DNA of 64,000 nucleotides from Marivirga arenosa (lineage in GTDB: Bacteria; Bacteroidota; Bacteroidia; Cytophagales; Cyclobacteriaceae). The stretch lies in NCBI RefSeq assembly GCF_030503895.2, contig NZ_CP129970.2, positions 994,001-1,058,000 on the forward strand, given 5' to 3'. This document shows, in pieces, positions 1 through 8,977 of this stretch. Position 1 is the stretch's first letter; each line of letters starts with the position of its first letter. Below the pieces are notes generated by a model that was given only the letters and a program-made list of their open reading frames with translations, made no database searches and was not told where the DNA came from. The translations under genes were made by a program, and so were the position numbers.

Positions 1-2
1 TA

Positions 3-782
3 AGACCGATTGGCTTTATCATAGAAAAGCCCTATTGGCAAACAATTTGGTTTATTTCATTATCAATTTGTCTAATTGTGACCATCTCGTATTTATTCTT
101 CAGGTTTAGAATTAGACGATTAGCGGAAAAAGCTCTCCAATTGAAGGAATTAAACGAGGCCAAACTTCAGGCTTTACAATCCCAACTTGACCCTCATTTT
201 GTATTCAATGCCCTTAATTGTCTTCAAAATATGGTACTTGATGGAAACGTGATCAAAACCAATGATTACTTAGTTAAATTTGCTAATTTAATGAGAACAG
301 TTCTTGAACACTCTAGAAAGAAATTCATCCTTTTAAAACAAGAAATAGATGTAGTTAAAACCTATCTAGAACTTCAGGAGATCTACTATAAAAACAGTTT
401 TTCTTATCAAATAAACATTGACCCTAACATAGATCAAGAGACCTTTATGTTACCTCCAATGCTTATACAACCTTTTTTGGAGAATGCACTTGAACATGGT
501 ATACTTGGAAATGCCGGATTAATAACGCTAGATTTTGAGCTTCGGAAGGATTTCATAAACATAAAGATAACCGATAATGGTGTGGGATTATCAGAAGCCA
601 AAAAAAGAAAAAATGAGGAGCACAAATCTATTGGTACTGATATTATTAGAGAAAGAATAAGTAACTACAATGAAAAATATTTAACCAACTTAAAACTTTT
701 AATTTATGAATTAAAAGATGATAATGAGAGAGTTATTGGAACGAGAGTTGAGTTAAACATACCCTATGAAATAGCTTTTTGA
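3..782 (+). CDS. LytS-type sensor histidine kinase, 3' part
   Basis: This frame is open from the first bases of the window, so the gene continues upstream and the GTG at 78 is not its real start. The visible 259 residues begin with a short stretch typical of the region after a Y_Y_Y sensor domain, followed by one membrane segment (about residues 14-33). A His_kinase domain (PF06580) follows, with the phospho-acceptor motif QLDPHFVFNALN (His codon at 195-197), then a HATPase domain with the N box NALEHG and G box DNGVG. It would autophosphorylate and pass phosphate to the LytTR regulator that starts 19 bp downstream. The signal it senses is not in the window. Confidence 0.93.
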   Translation, partial: RPIGFIIEKPYWQTIWFISLSICLIVTISYLFFRFRIRRLAEKALQLKELNEAKLQALQSQLDPHFVFNALNCLQNMVLDGNVIKTNDYLVKFANLMRTVLEHSRKKFILLKQEIDVVKTYLELQEIYYKNSFSYQINIDPNIDQETFMLPPMLIQPFLENALEHGILGNAGLITLDFELRKDFINIKITDNGVGLSEAKKRKNEEHKSIGTDIIRERISNYNEKYLTNLKLLIYELKDDNERVIGTRVELNIPYEIAF

Positions 783-801
783 TAAAAAGATAGTCACCAA
801 T

Positions 802-1545
802 ATGCGCACAGTTATAATTGACGATAATGAACCTACTCGTAAGAAGATAAAAACATTGCTTAGTTTATATACTCCTGAAATAGATATTATTGGAGAAGCT
901 GATGGTGTTGAAACTGGATTTAAATGTATTAATAATACTAAACCAGAACTTGTACTGTTGGATATTGAAATGGGTGATGGAACAGGATTTGACCTACTTA
1001 ACTTATATAAGAATCCGGAATTTGTAGTTGTATTTATAACAGCTCATGATGGTTACGCAATAAGAGCATTTCAGAGTAGCGCTATAGGTTACATATTAAA
1101 ACCTATTGATTCATCAAACTTAATTGATACAATAAACAAGGCAAAAGAACAAAGCACACTGCTCAACAATGAATTAACAATTCAAACTCTACTAAAAAAC
1201 ACGAAATCTAACAATAAACTTGAAAAACTAATATTGTCTGATACTGAAAACTTCTACTTGATAGACATTTCAGATGTTATTAGATGTGAATCAGAGAGCA
1301 ACTACACACGTTTTCACCTAGTAGATAATCAAAGAATACTGATTGCTAAAACAATGAAATCTTATGAAGAAATTCTTGAAGCAAATGGATTCTTCAGAGT
1401 ACATAGATCTCATCTAATTAATCTGAACTATTTTACCCGACTTGATAAGAAAGATGGTGGAACAATTTTTCTCAAAGATGGTAGTGATGTTCCACTAGCT
1501 ACTAGACGTAAGAATCTTTTAATTGAGGCTTTAAGTAAGCTTTAG
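802..1545 (+). CDS. LytTR-family response regulator
   Basis: The 247-residue protein has a REC domain (about 1-120) with acidic pocket D7/D8, phospho-acceptor D54 (LLDIEMGDG), T80 and K100 (YILKPID). A LytTR DNA-binding domain (about 140-245) follows, with the family pattern FFRVHRSHLINL near residue 200. It is the partner of the kinase just upstream, with which it must be co-transcribed given the 19-bp gap. LytTR regulators bind direct repeats in promoters; the target is unknown. The long surface-protein gene downstream is one candidate, by proximity only. Confidence 0.95.
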   Translation: MRTVIIDDNEPTRKKIKTLLSLYTPEIDIIGEADGVETGFKCINNTKPELVLLDIEMGDGTGFDLLNLYKNPEFVVVFITAHDGYAIRAFQSSAIGYILKPIDSSNLIDTINKAKEQSTLLNNELTIQTLLKNTKSNNKLEKLILSDTENFYLIDISDVIRCESESNYTRFHLVDNQRILIAKTMKSYEEILEANGFFRVHRSHLINLNYFTRLDKKDGGTIFLKDGSDVPLATRRKNLLIEALSKL

Positions 1546-1951
1546 TTAATTTTTGAAGCCATTAAATAAAAATCTTATAGTGTTGGAATCAATATATTTG
1601 GTACATATTAAAACTATCCTCTAGAATCATTAAGATTAATAAAAATCAGTATTTATCTTCTTTATCTCATCACTTCTCAAAACACTAACTCGAGATAAAC
1701 TAACACTAAATCAATAAACTCTAGCGCTTACTAGATAGCTAAAATATAGCGAAAAGTCCTTCATAGTTTTGTTTTGTGAATGCAGACTAAAGCTTGAATT
1801 CTATCATTAATTACAGCCTATTATAAGAAATACTTCTCATAAGTATTAGGAAAGAGGGTAAACACCTACCAGCTTCATCTTATTTAGGACAATCCATTAA
1901 TGCACTGATAATTAAGCTAAAGCCAGCTTATTTTAACAAACAATTTAAATT
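1546..1951. other. intergenic region, 406 bp
   Basis: No gene is visible. It holds two matches to the Bacteroidota -7 element TAnnTTTG on the plus strand (1593-1600 and 1764-1771). It also has a 7-bp hairpin, AATACTT/AAGTATT with a 5-nt loop, at 1829-1847. The region is very AT-rich, so chance matches are expected. If 1764 is used, the downstream mRNA has a leader of roughly 180 nt. Confidence 0.4.
1764..1771 (+). promoter_or_regulatory. candidate -7 element for the cadherin-repeat lipoprotein
   Basis: TAGTTTTG matches the Bacteroidota -7 consensus TAnnTTTG. It lies about 180 nt upstream of the start at 1952. No clear -33 TTTG is present at 19-20 nt spacing. Confidence 0.3.
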
Positions 1952-4897
1952 ATGAAAACAAACTCAAGGCTAAACTTGCTTCTTTTTCTAATCTCGATCT
2001 TGATATTTACTAATTGTAAAAGAGATGAGGAGGGTATAGATGTTATCATCACTATTAGTGACACATCTCTAAGTATAGATGAAAACAGTAATGAAGATGT
2101 CATAATTGGTTCTATAAATGCCAGCACCTCTTTTGGTGAAATTATCTTTTCAGTAGACTCTCAGTCTCCTGAAGGCGCTATCGAGATTAATCCAGCCACG
2201 GGAGAAATTAATATAGCTGATGCCAGCATTTTCGATTTTGAAAACCATCAAACCATAACTGCAACTGTTTCGGCTGCTGTAGAAGATGAGTCAGAATCAG
2301 CTAATCTTATAATTACTATCAATGACATGCCAGAAACAGTCACCACTTCAAGCTTCATAATAGATTTAGATGAGAATCCTGATGCTAATATAAGTATCGG
2401 GACGGTTTCGGCTATAACTGATGGCAACGTTGATTTGGTGTATAATCTTTTACCGGACTTAAATGGCAATGCCTTAGCTATAGATGAAAATACAGGTGAG
2501 CTATCTGTTGCAAAACCTAGTGATTTTGACTACGAAATAAATCCAATACTAATGGCTTATTACCAAGCTGAAAATGGAGTGGTGACTGCAAAGGATACCA
2601 TTATTATAAATCTAAAAGATATAACCGAAACAATTAATCTAGCTCCATTTTCTACGACCATTAATGAAAACCCAAGTACTGATCAAGTACTTGGCACTGT
2701 TACTGCATCATCAGATGCTGGGGCCACACTTACTTACTCAATTTTGAGTAGTGAAGATGCAACAGCCTTTAATATCAATAATACTACAGGTGAACTCAGT
2801 GTAGCTGACCCTATTCAGTTTGACTTTGAGACAAAACCAAAATTAACAGCCAGTTATGAAGTGAGTAATGGGACTGTAAGAGCACAAAGTACCATAACAG
2901 TAAATTTGAATGATGTAGCTGAAGCCATTACAGCCTCTCCTTTTACAGCTACTATAGATGAAAACCCTGCAGCTAACCAAGTGTTGGGATCAGTTAATGC
3001 CACTTCTTCGGATGGAACTAGCTTAACTTATTCCTTAGTAGCAGATGGAGACGCTTCAGCATTTGCGATAAACACTAGTTCTGGAGAATTAACTGTAGCC
3101 GATATAGCCAAATTTGACTTTGAAACCAATCCTACATTAACTACCATCTACGAGGCTACTAATGGAACTACAACAGCACAAGGTAGTATTACTATAACTT
3201 TGAATGATTTAGCAGAGGGAGTAACTGCTAATGCATTTACAGTGACTATAGATGAAAATCCTGCTGCTAATCAGGTGTTGGGAAAAGTAAGTGCCACTAC
3301 TGCAGATGGTACTAGTTTAACATATTCCTTAGTAGCAGACGGAGACGCTTCGGCATTTGCTATAAACGCTAGTTCTGGGGAATTGACTGTAGCCGATGTG
3401 GCTCAGTTTGACTTTGAAACTAACCCAATACTTACGGCCACCTATGAGGTGAGTAACGGAACTGAAAGTGCACAAGGTAGCATAGCAGTTAATTTGAATG
3501 ATGTTAATGAAACAATAACAGCTAATGATTTTACAGTTACCATAGATGAAAATCCTACAGCAAGTCAAGTAATAGGTATTGTTTCTGCTTCTTCTGCCAA
3601 TAATGCTACGCTAACATATTCCATGGTTAGTGGAGATGATGCTACTGCATTTGCGATTGATGCTAATTCTGGTGAACTAACTGTTGATGATGTAGCTCAG
3701 TTTGACTATGAAAGTAAAACGAGTTTAACAGCCAACTATGAAGTGAGTAATGGTACAACATCAGCACAAGCTAGTATTACTGTTAATCTGAATGATGTAT
3801 TCGAAACTATCATTGCAAACCCCTTTGAGGTTACCATAGATGAAAATCCTACTAATAATCAAGTACTTGGCGTCTTGAGTGCCACTGCAGATGGGGCTCC
3901 CACATTTACCTATCAACTCCTTGGTAATTCACCTTTTAGTTTAGACCCCAATACAGGAGAACTAAGTGTGGCAAATAGCTCAAAGTTTGACTACGAATTA
4001 AATACTGTTTTATCAGCTACATATTCTGTTAGCGGTACTGCAAGCAATGGTTCTTTAGGTGCCACTGGTACTATAACCGTAAACCTTAATGATGTTTTTG
4101 AAGCTGCTCCAGGTTCAATTCCATTCATAACCACTTGGCAGACTTTAACCTCCAATGAAACAATTATTATCCCCACAAATCCGAATTATGGAACTCCTGT
4201 TTACAATTATACCGTAGACTGGGGAGATGGAACAATTGAGAGTGGTCTAAATTTTAATCCTACCCATACCTATGCATTGCCAGGAACTTATACTGTTAGT
4301 ATTACAGGAAAATTTGCTGCTATACACATAAGTAATGCTGCAATAAAAAGCCGTTTACTATCCATTGAACAATGGGGTAATATAGAGTGGAGGTCAATGG
4401 AGAACGCTTTTTGGGGCTGTCAGAATCTTTCCTATAATGCCACAGATACTCCCGACCTATTTCGTGTAAGGAATATGAATTATATGTTTGCTAGCAGCTC
4501 ATTTAATGGCGATATAAGTAATTGGGATGTTTCTCTAGTTACTAGTATGGAAGGAATGTTCACTTTTAATACTGCTTTTAATCAAGATATATCTTCTTGG
4601 GATGTAAGTAGCGTAACTAGTATGAGATTTATGCTTGATGGTGCTAATGCTTTTGATCAAAACCTTGGAAATTGGAATCTTTCTAGTGTAACAGATATGT
4701 CCAGAATGCTCTATAATACCAATATTTCTATCTCAAATTATGATGCTATTCTGAATGGCTGGGCCAATGGAGCTAATACGCCATCTAATATCACGCTTGG
4801 AGCTGATGGACTTACCTATTCTCCCACTGGAGCAGTTGGAAGAGACAAATTGATTAACCAGTTCAATTGGGTTTTCGATGGTGATTCGCCCCAATAA
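1952..4897 (+). CDS. surface lipoprotein with seven cadherin-like repeats, PKD and BspA-type domains
   Basis: The 981-residue protein starts with a lipoprotein signal (LLLFLISILIFTNC, Cys at about 23). Seven repeats of about 98 residues follow, each with an IDENP...VLG...GELTVAD...FDFE...LNDV pattern as in cadherin-like domains. A PKD-like domain (WGDGTIES...HTYALPGTYTV) lies near 765-800. The end is a BspA/DUF285-type region with MNYMF, NWDVS and VTSM repeats. At DNA level the middle repeats have a period of 294 bp. Such proteins are usually exposed adhesins or matrix proteins. No type IX sorting domain is visible at the C terminus. A strong terminator follows. Confidence 0.85.
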   Translation: MKTNSRLNLLLFLISILIFTNCKRDEEGIDVIITISDTSLSIDENSNEDVIIGSINASTSFGEIIFSVDSQSPEGAIEINPATGEINIADASIFDFENHQTITATVSAAVEDESESANLIITINDMPETVTTSSFIIDLDENPDANISIGTVSAITDGNVDLVYNLLPDLNGNALAIDENTGELSVAKPSDFDYEINPILMAYYQAENGVVTAKDTIIINLKDITETINLAPFSTTINENPSTDQVLGTVTASSDAGATLTYSILSSEDATAFNINNTTGELSVADPIQFDFETKPKLTASYEVSNGTVRAQSTITVNLNDVAEAITASPFTATIDENPAANQVLGSVNATSSDGTSLTYSLVADGDASAFAINTSSGELTVADIAKFDFETNPTLTTIYEATNGTTTAQGSITITLNDLAEGVTANAFTVTIDENPAANQVLGKVSATTADGTSLTYSLVADGDASAFAINASSGELTVADVAQFDFETNPILTATYEVSNGTESAQGSIAVNLNDVNETITANDFTVTIDENPTASQVIGIVSASSANNATLTYSMVSGDDATAFAIDANSGELTVDDVAQFDYESKTSLTANYEVSNGTTSAQASITVNLNDVFETIIANPFEVTIDENPTNNQVLGVLSATADGAPTFTYQLLGNSPFSLDPNTGELSVANSSKFDYELNTVLSATYSVSGTASNGSLGATGTITVNLNDVFEAAPGSIPFITTWQTLTSNETIIIPTNPNYGTPVYNYTVDWGDGTIESGLNFNPTHTYALPGTYTVSITGKFAAIHISNAAIKSRLLSIEQWGNIEWRSMENAFWGCQNLSYNATDTPDLFRVRNMNYMFASSSFNGDISNWDVSLVTSMEGMFTFNTAFNQDISSWDVSSVTSMRFMLDGANAFDQNLGNWNLSSVTDMSRMLYNTNISISNYDAILNGWANGANTPSNITLGADGLTYSPTGAVGRDKLINQFNWVFDGDSPQ
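2641..4110 (+). repeat. tandem 294-bp in-frame repeats (cadherin-like units)
   Basis: Five of the seven cadherin-like units show a strict period of 294 bp (unit starts near 2641, 2935, 3229, 3523 and 3817). The units starting near 2935 and 3229 are nearly identical over long blocks, for example around 3033-3077 and 3327-3371. This indicates recent duplication or homogenisation within the gene. All repeats keep the reading frame. Confidence 0.85.
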
Positions 4898-4920
4898 ATA
4901 ATTCAAATAACAACTTATTT

Positions 4921-4950
4921 AACAGAAGGCAGCAGGCGCTGCCTTCTGTT
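4921..4950 (+). terminator. hairpin terminator after the cadherin-repeat gene
   Basis: Perfect 13-bp stem AACAGAAGGCAGC / GCTGCCTTCTGTT with loop AGGC, 23 bp after the stop codon. The U tract is short (TGTTT), so termination may be moderate. Confidence 0.75.
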
Positions 4951-4995
4951 TACACTATAACATTCATATTATTATCTATTTAAATTTTTATAAAA

Positions 4996-6075
4996 ATGAA
5001 TTATTTACGTTTATCAATGATCACTTTAATTACCATATTTTCTTTTCAATTACGAGGAATTGCACAAGAAATTCTTAGCCAAAGTGAAGAGATAAGAAAC
5101 ATGAAAATTGGGGAGTATAATGTGTATCGTGTCATTCTTCAAGAGAATGGAAGCGCCACTTTTGAAAGCTTTGACTATGTGGATGCAATCACCGAAAAGA
5201 AACCAGAAAAAAACTTTCCTAATGAACACTTTCAAGTATTGGGAAAACTACAAAACTCAAGTGCTTCATTCTTACCCGATAACTGGGCATTTCCTGCCAC
5301 CTACATACAGAAAGGATATGAAGGCAATAAGCAGATGCAAGAAGACTTTGGCTATATTCCTCAGAAGATCCATAAAAATGATAATCATGAAGAAAGAGTA
5401 GTGTATTTAAATGGATGGATTTTTAATCTATCTGATTGGAAAAATAAAGATGATTATACCCTTTGGACTATTTCCATTCCAAAATTATCGAATGAGGAAA
5501 GAGAAGCACTGAAAGAAAAGCAAAAAGCAGAAGAGAATATAAATGACAAAAAGAAAAAAGGCTTGAAAGGTAAACTTCTAGCTTTACAAGAAAGTGCAAT
5601 GAGCCCAGAGTATCGAGCGCTACATAATGCAAATGCACTGAAGATGCTACAAGATTATTTAGATGCTGCTTTTGCCAAGCAAGAAAAAGAATATGCTGCT
5701 TGGATTAAAAATCCGGGGAATGCGAAGTTTGTAGAAAATGTAGAGTTAATCAGAGAAACCATGATTAAATTCTATAAAAAGGATAAAGAGGAATATTACA
5801 ATTCTGAAGAATACAGGCGTATAAAGGCGAATAATGAAGCAGCAGACCAAGCAAGAGCAAATAGTACAGTAACTCTTAAAAATGAATCGGGTGGAACTAT
5901 CTGTGTGACCACCGGAGGAAGCTCAAAAACCATTGGGCCAGGCGGTTCTTCCTCTTTCCAATGTAGTAAAGACATATACTATGGGCAGATGAATGGAAAT
6001 ACTTGTAGTACTACAAAAGGGAGTCTAATTGTGAGTGCCAACCAAAGTTGTGGAGATACAATTACAGTACAATAA
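4996..6075 (+). CDS. secreted protein of unknown function with a Cys-rich C-terminal domain
   Basis: I do not recognise this 359-residue protein. It begins with a signal peptide ending near residue 24 (FQLRGIAQE). The middle is rich in Lys/Glu and predicted helical (about 160-285). The last 70 residues form a separate Gly/Ser/Thr-rich domain with four cysteines (ICVTTGG, FQCSKD, NTCSTT, QSCGDT) that looks like a small disulfide-bonded beta domain. The ATG at 4996 is well placed for the signal peptide. The 98-bp gap with a terminator separates it from the lipoprotein gene upstream. Confidence 0.6.
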   Translation: MNYLRLSMITLITIFSFQLRGIAQEILSQSEEIRNMKIGEYNVYRVILQENGSATFESFDYVDAITEKKPEKNFPNEHFQVLGKLQNSSASFLPDNWAFPATYIQKGYEGNKQMQEDFGYIPQKIHKNDNHEERVVYLNGWIFNLSDWKNKDDYTLWTISIPKLSNEEREALKEKQKAEENINDKKKKGLKGKLLALQESAMSPEYRALHNANALKMLQDYLDAAFAKQEKEYAAWIKNPGNAKFVENVELIRETMIKFYKKDKEEYYNSEEYRRIKANNEAADQARANSTVTLKNESGGTICVTTGGSSKTIGPGGSSSFQCSKDIYYGQMNGNTCSTTKGSLIVSANQSCGDTITVQ

Positions 6076-6134
6076 TCACGCTAAAATAATTTCTCTTAAT
6101 ACTTCTGTGTGTTGTTAATACAAATTCTTTTACA

Positions 6135-6674
6135 ATGAACTTCTCTAAAAAAGACAAAATTGAAATATTTGAAAATGCGATAAGCTGGGTTGTAGTTATG
6201 GCCATGTTCATTTACGGTGGGGGGAAAATGGTGCAATTTGTGGATGCTGTTGATCCTAGCAAAACGGTAGCCGAGATGACTGGCATGGAATTGATGTGGG
6301 CCTTTTACAGCTATTCAAAGTCATTTGTAATTACTTTAGGAATTTTTGAAGTAATAGGAGGAGTTTTGATTCTGATTAAAAGAACTAGATTACTAGGTTG
6401 CTTATTTATAACCGCTATTCTTTTTAATGTCATTCTTCAAGACATCTATTTCGGAGTTCACTTAGGAGCTTTAAAAGCTGCAATACTATATCAAATTTTG
6501 ATATTGATTATTCTGTGGCTGAACAAAGAAAAAATAATCAAAAGTATAAAGATTTTAATGACCTCTGAACAAAGAGCGACTCAAACTAAGAGGAAAGTTT
6601 TTACAAAGTTGCTATTGGCGTTCGGAATCTTTGTTGTCGTAAGAGTTTTTGAATACTACATCACTATCCCTTAA
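6135..6674 (+). CDS. DoxX-like integral membrane protein
   Basis: The 179-residue protein has four to five membrane segments with the DoxX-like layout: an early TM with FIYGGGKM, TM2 near 65-82 ending in an acidic residue (GIFEVIGGVLIL), and further segments at about 85-105, 112-128 and 155-175. DoxX-like proteins are small membrane proteins linked to redox or quinone-related functions; the substrate here is unknown. It precedes another membrane protein by 57 bp and may be co-transcribed with it. Confidence 0.65.
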   Translation: MNFSKKDKIEIFENAISWVVVMAMFIYGGGKMVQFVDAVDPSKTVAEMTGMELMWAFYSYSKSFVITLGIFEVIGGVLILIKRTRLLGCLFITAILFNVILQDIYFGVHLGALKAAILYQILILIILWLNKEKIIKSIKILMTSEQRATQTKRKVFTKLLLAFGIFVVVRVFEYYITIP

Positions 6675-6731
6675 AAAAATCAGAAATAGATACTCAAAAC
6701 TCTCAAGCATTTGAGCCCTAAAAGCTTTACT

Positions 6732-7730
6732 ATGAAATCAATAATCGCAAAATTCACAGATAATAAATATTCGATAGTTTTACTCTTTTTTTTGTGGAGT
6801 AAGTATATTTTTTATACAAAATTTGGATTGCATTATTTTGATTATAACCAAGGGGATAGTGAATTTTTAGCAAAACTAGTATATTCAATAAACCCACTGC
6901 AATTAGACTTATTCATTCTATTATGTTTATTTATTCAAAAAAGGATCTTCTACTTTATAGGTATTGTTCTTTGTTTAGTACAGATTGTTCTCTCCGACTC
7001 TGTTAGCATTCAACATCATATTGCTTCATGCTGTATATTCATCTGGATATTTGTTAATCAGCTTAACCTCAAGAAGCCTCAACTACTTTTTGGACGAATT
7101 ATAGGTAGTTTTATTTTAGCGGGAGCTCTTTTTACAAATTTAACGCCCGACTTGTTTAGTACAGAGCACAAATCGGAGTTTCTAAACGTCATCAGTGAGT
7201 TTGTAAATATACCGTACTTAAATCTAATTGTTAAAACTACTGTTGTAGTTTTATCTTTCACATTTTTACTCTTGGGGTTAAGTGCTTCATTACCAATAGC
7301 AACTGCATTTGGCATAGTAGTTTCGATATCATTTGGAATATTCGATGTTTTAGGACCAATAATAGGACTCATGCTGACTTTAGTAATCTTGAAATTTCAT
7401 AAGACTACTATTCTCACAGTATATTTTGACCAAAATTGTGGTATCTGCATGAAAGTTTACAAAATCTTCGAAACACTTAATTCGAGCTATTTAAAGCTAT
7501 CCTTATTACAGGAAGCTAATAATGAGATTAATCAAGAGATGGCCTACACTTACATAGCCTCAAAAAGTATGGAAAAATCTTATTACGGCTATGATACTTA
7601 CCATGAAATTCTTTCTAGAATTCCTGTTTTTTCATTACTGTACCCGATCATGAAGCTGGAACTAGTATCAAAAATAGGGCGGAGTATTTATCGGAAAGTA
7701 GCAAATAGTCGTACATGTAAAATTTCTTAA
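6732..7730 (+). CDS. membrane protein with C-terminal DCC (DUF393) thiol-oxidoreductase-like domain
   Basis: I place the start at the ATG at 6732 rather than the upstream TTG, giving 332 residues. About six membrane segments span residues 10-225. The C-terminal about 100 residues match the DCC family: a beta strand then FDQNCGICMK (C236, C239), and an end of the form GRSIYRKVANSR. DCC proteins have a thioredoxin-like fold with a CxxC; here the usual D-x-x-C is Q-N-C. Fusion with an HTTM-like membrane domain is known in the family; whether this N-terminal domain is HTTM is uncertain. Confidence 0.65.
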   Translation: MKSIIAKFTDNKYSIVLLFFLWSKYIFYTKFGLHYFDYNQGDSEFLAKLVYSINPLQLDLFILLCLFIQKRIFYFIGIVLCLVQIVLSDSVSIQHHIASCCIFIWIFVNQLNLKKPQLLFGRIIGSFILAGALFTNLTPDLFSTEHKSEFLNVISEFVNIPYLNLIVKTTVVVLSFTFLLLGLSASLPIATAFGIVVSISFGIFDVLGPIIGLMLTLVILKFHKTTILTVYFDQNCGICMKVYKIFETLNSSYLKLSLLQEANNEINQEMAYTYIASKSMEKSYYGYDTYHEILSRIPVFSLLYPIMKLELVSKIGRSIYRKVANSRTCKIS

Positions 7731-7777
7731 AATATACTGTTGCAACTCTTAAGTTGGCTTTTATTACGAACAAACAA

Positions 7778-8452
7778 ATGAACATTATTAAATTTATAAG
7801 AAATCCAAAAGAAAAAATTGAGAAAGACCAATCAATCTTTCAAATGATATTGGAATTCATTGTGCTTTTCTTTTTATGTATAGGTTTAGGAGCCATTGCA
7901 TTGTTTTTAACAGAACTACTAAGGAATTCGGGACTCATTCCACAATATGTTAGAGAATATGACGAAACGACAAAGGCTATAAGAAGCAATATTTTATTTG
8001 TTGCAATTCTTTTTCCGATCATGGAGGAATTAGCCTTTAGACTTTACTTACTTCGAAGTAATTTAAATATTTTTATCTCTAGTTTATTTATAACACATAT
8101 GATTTCTTCGGCATTTATTTTTCAAACATCTTCCTTTTCGTTGGAGGAATATGGAGTGCTGAGAACTGTAATTAGTTTTTCTACTGCCTTCTTGGTCTTG
8201 CTTATTTATAGAAGCAAAACAATTTCATTAGGATTTAAGTCACTGTATTTTGCCTCAGCATTTTTTTTTGGACTAGTTCATATCTATAATTACGATTATA
8301 CAAATTTTCAAATATTTATATTCGCTATCCTTATTTGTACACCTCAAATTATTGGAGGTTTTATCTTTGGATATACAAGGATAAAATATGGTATAGTTGG
8401 AGCTATAATTTTACACGGATTAGTAAATGGAGTACCACAAATGATTTTATAA
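7778..8452 (+). CDS. CPBP family intramembrane metalloprotease
   Basis: The ATG at 7778 is preferred over the TTG at 7754, giving 224 residues. The three CPBP motifs are present: EELAFR (E83, E84, R88), FFGLVH in a later membrane segment, and HGLVN near the C terminus. About six to seven membrane segments are visible. The family includes eukaryotic Rce1 and bacterial proteins tied to bacteriocin immunity or envelope processing. The adjacent genes do not identify a substrate. Confidence 0.88.
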   Translation: MNIIKFIRNPKEKIEKDQSIFQMILEFIVLFFLCIGLGAIALFLTELLRNSGLIPQYVREYDETTKAIRSNILFVAILFPIMEELAFRLYLLRSNLNIFISSLFITHMISSAFIFQTSSFSLEEYGVLRTVISFSTAFLVLLIYRSKTISLGFKSLYFASAFFFGLVHIYNYDYTNFQIFIFAILICTPQIIGGFIFGYTRIKYGIVGAIILHGLVNGVPQMIL

Positions 8453-8454
8453 CA

Positions 8455-8596
8455 AAATGCCAACAATAATATGTGCTATAGTGCATAGCGGGTTCAGTAA
8501 GATTTTGGAGCTTTATCATTCGCCCGTATTTCGGTGCTATTTTGAAAGTTAAATCTCAAGTAATCCGCTACGACACCAAACACCAACCGTTATTAA
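8455..8596. repeat. GC-shifted intergenic element, possibly a dispersed repeat
   Basis: This non-coding stretch is richer in G and C than its surroundings and has no reading frame. It contains an inverted pair TAGCGG (8486-8491) and CCGCTA (8565-8570), a local GCTAT/ATAGC hairpin at its left, and CGGG/CCCG pairing. Its left end (TGCCAACAATAAT) and right end (CCAACCGTTATTAACC) are partly complementary. The composition and folded-strand look resemble repeated intergenic elements of marine Bacteroidota or integron attC-like sites, but canonical attC core sites are not present. The assignment is inference. Confidence 0.35.
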
Positions 8597-8977
8597 CCCT
8601 TTTATCTAAGTCAATTCTTTAATTTTATTAATAAATATATAGTTAGTATTATTTCAATTTTTCTCTTTAGCTGTTCCTTCGGCAATGCGCAGAGCCCTAT
8701 CCTAAGGCCTGATTTCATTAATGTAATAGGTGATTCTTCACAAATAGATTTAATTTGGAATGAATTAAATTCTTTTTTCTCAGAATTAGAAAAAGGAGAT
8801 ATAAATGAAAGTATGCTTGTTAGCAAAAATAAAAAACTTACTATTGCTACCCTTAATCAACTGGTCAATTGGGAGAATAAAAAAAACGGAATATCCCAAA
8901 AACAGCTAATGAATTTAAAACCGACCGCAGCTAATGAATATTTAATTACAATAGGTTATGTATCTACTTTTTCATAA
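8597..8977 (+). pseudogene. 5' part of a secreted peptidase-like gene, no start codon and frameshifted
   Basis: Reading from 8597 in this frame gives a convincing export signal (NKYIVSIISIFLFSCSFGNAQ) and about 100 further residues with coding character, ending at TAA 8975-8977. No ATG, GTG or TTG occurs in frame before the signal. Near the end, removing one T from the TTTTT run at 8968-8972 joins this frame to the ORF at 8958-9779, so one gene seems split by a +1 slip in a homopolymer. Either the gene is decaying, or the assembly has an error and the start is non-canonical (ATT or ATA). Confidence 0.6.

Noticed and set aside
2641-4110. 294-bp repeats considered as a mobile or non-coding repeat
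   Set aside because: They are in frame and encode successive cadherin-like domains.
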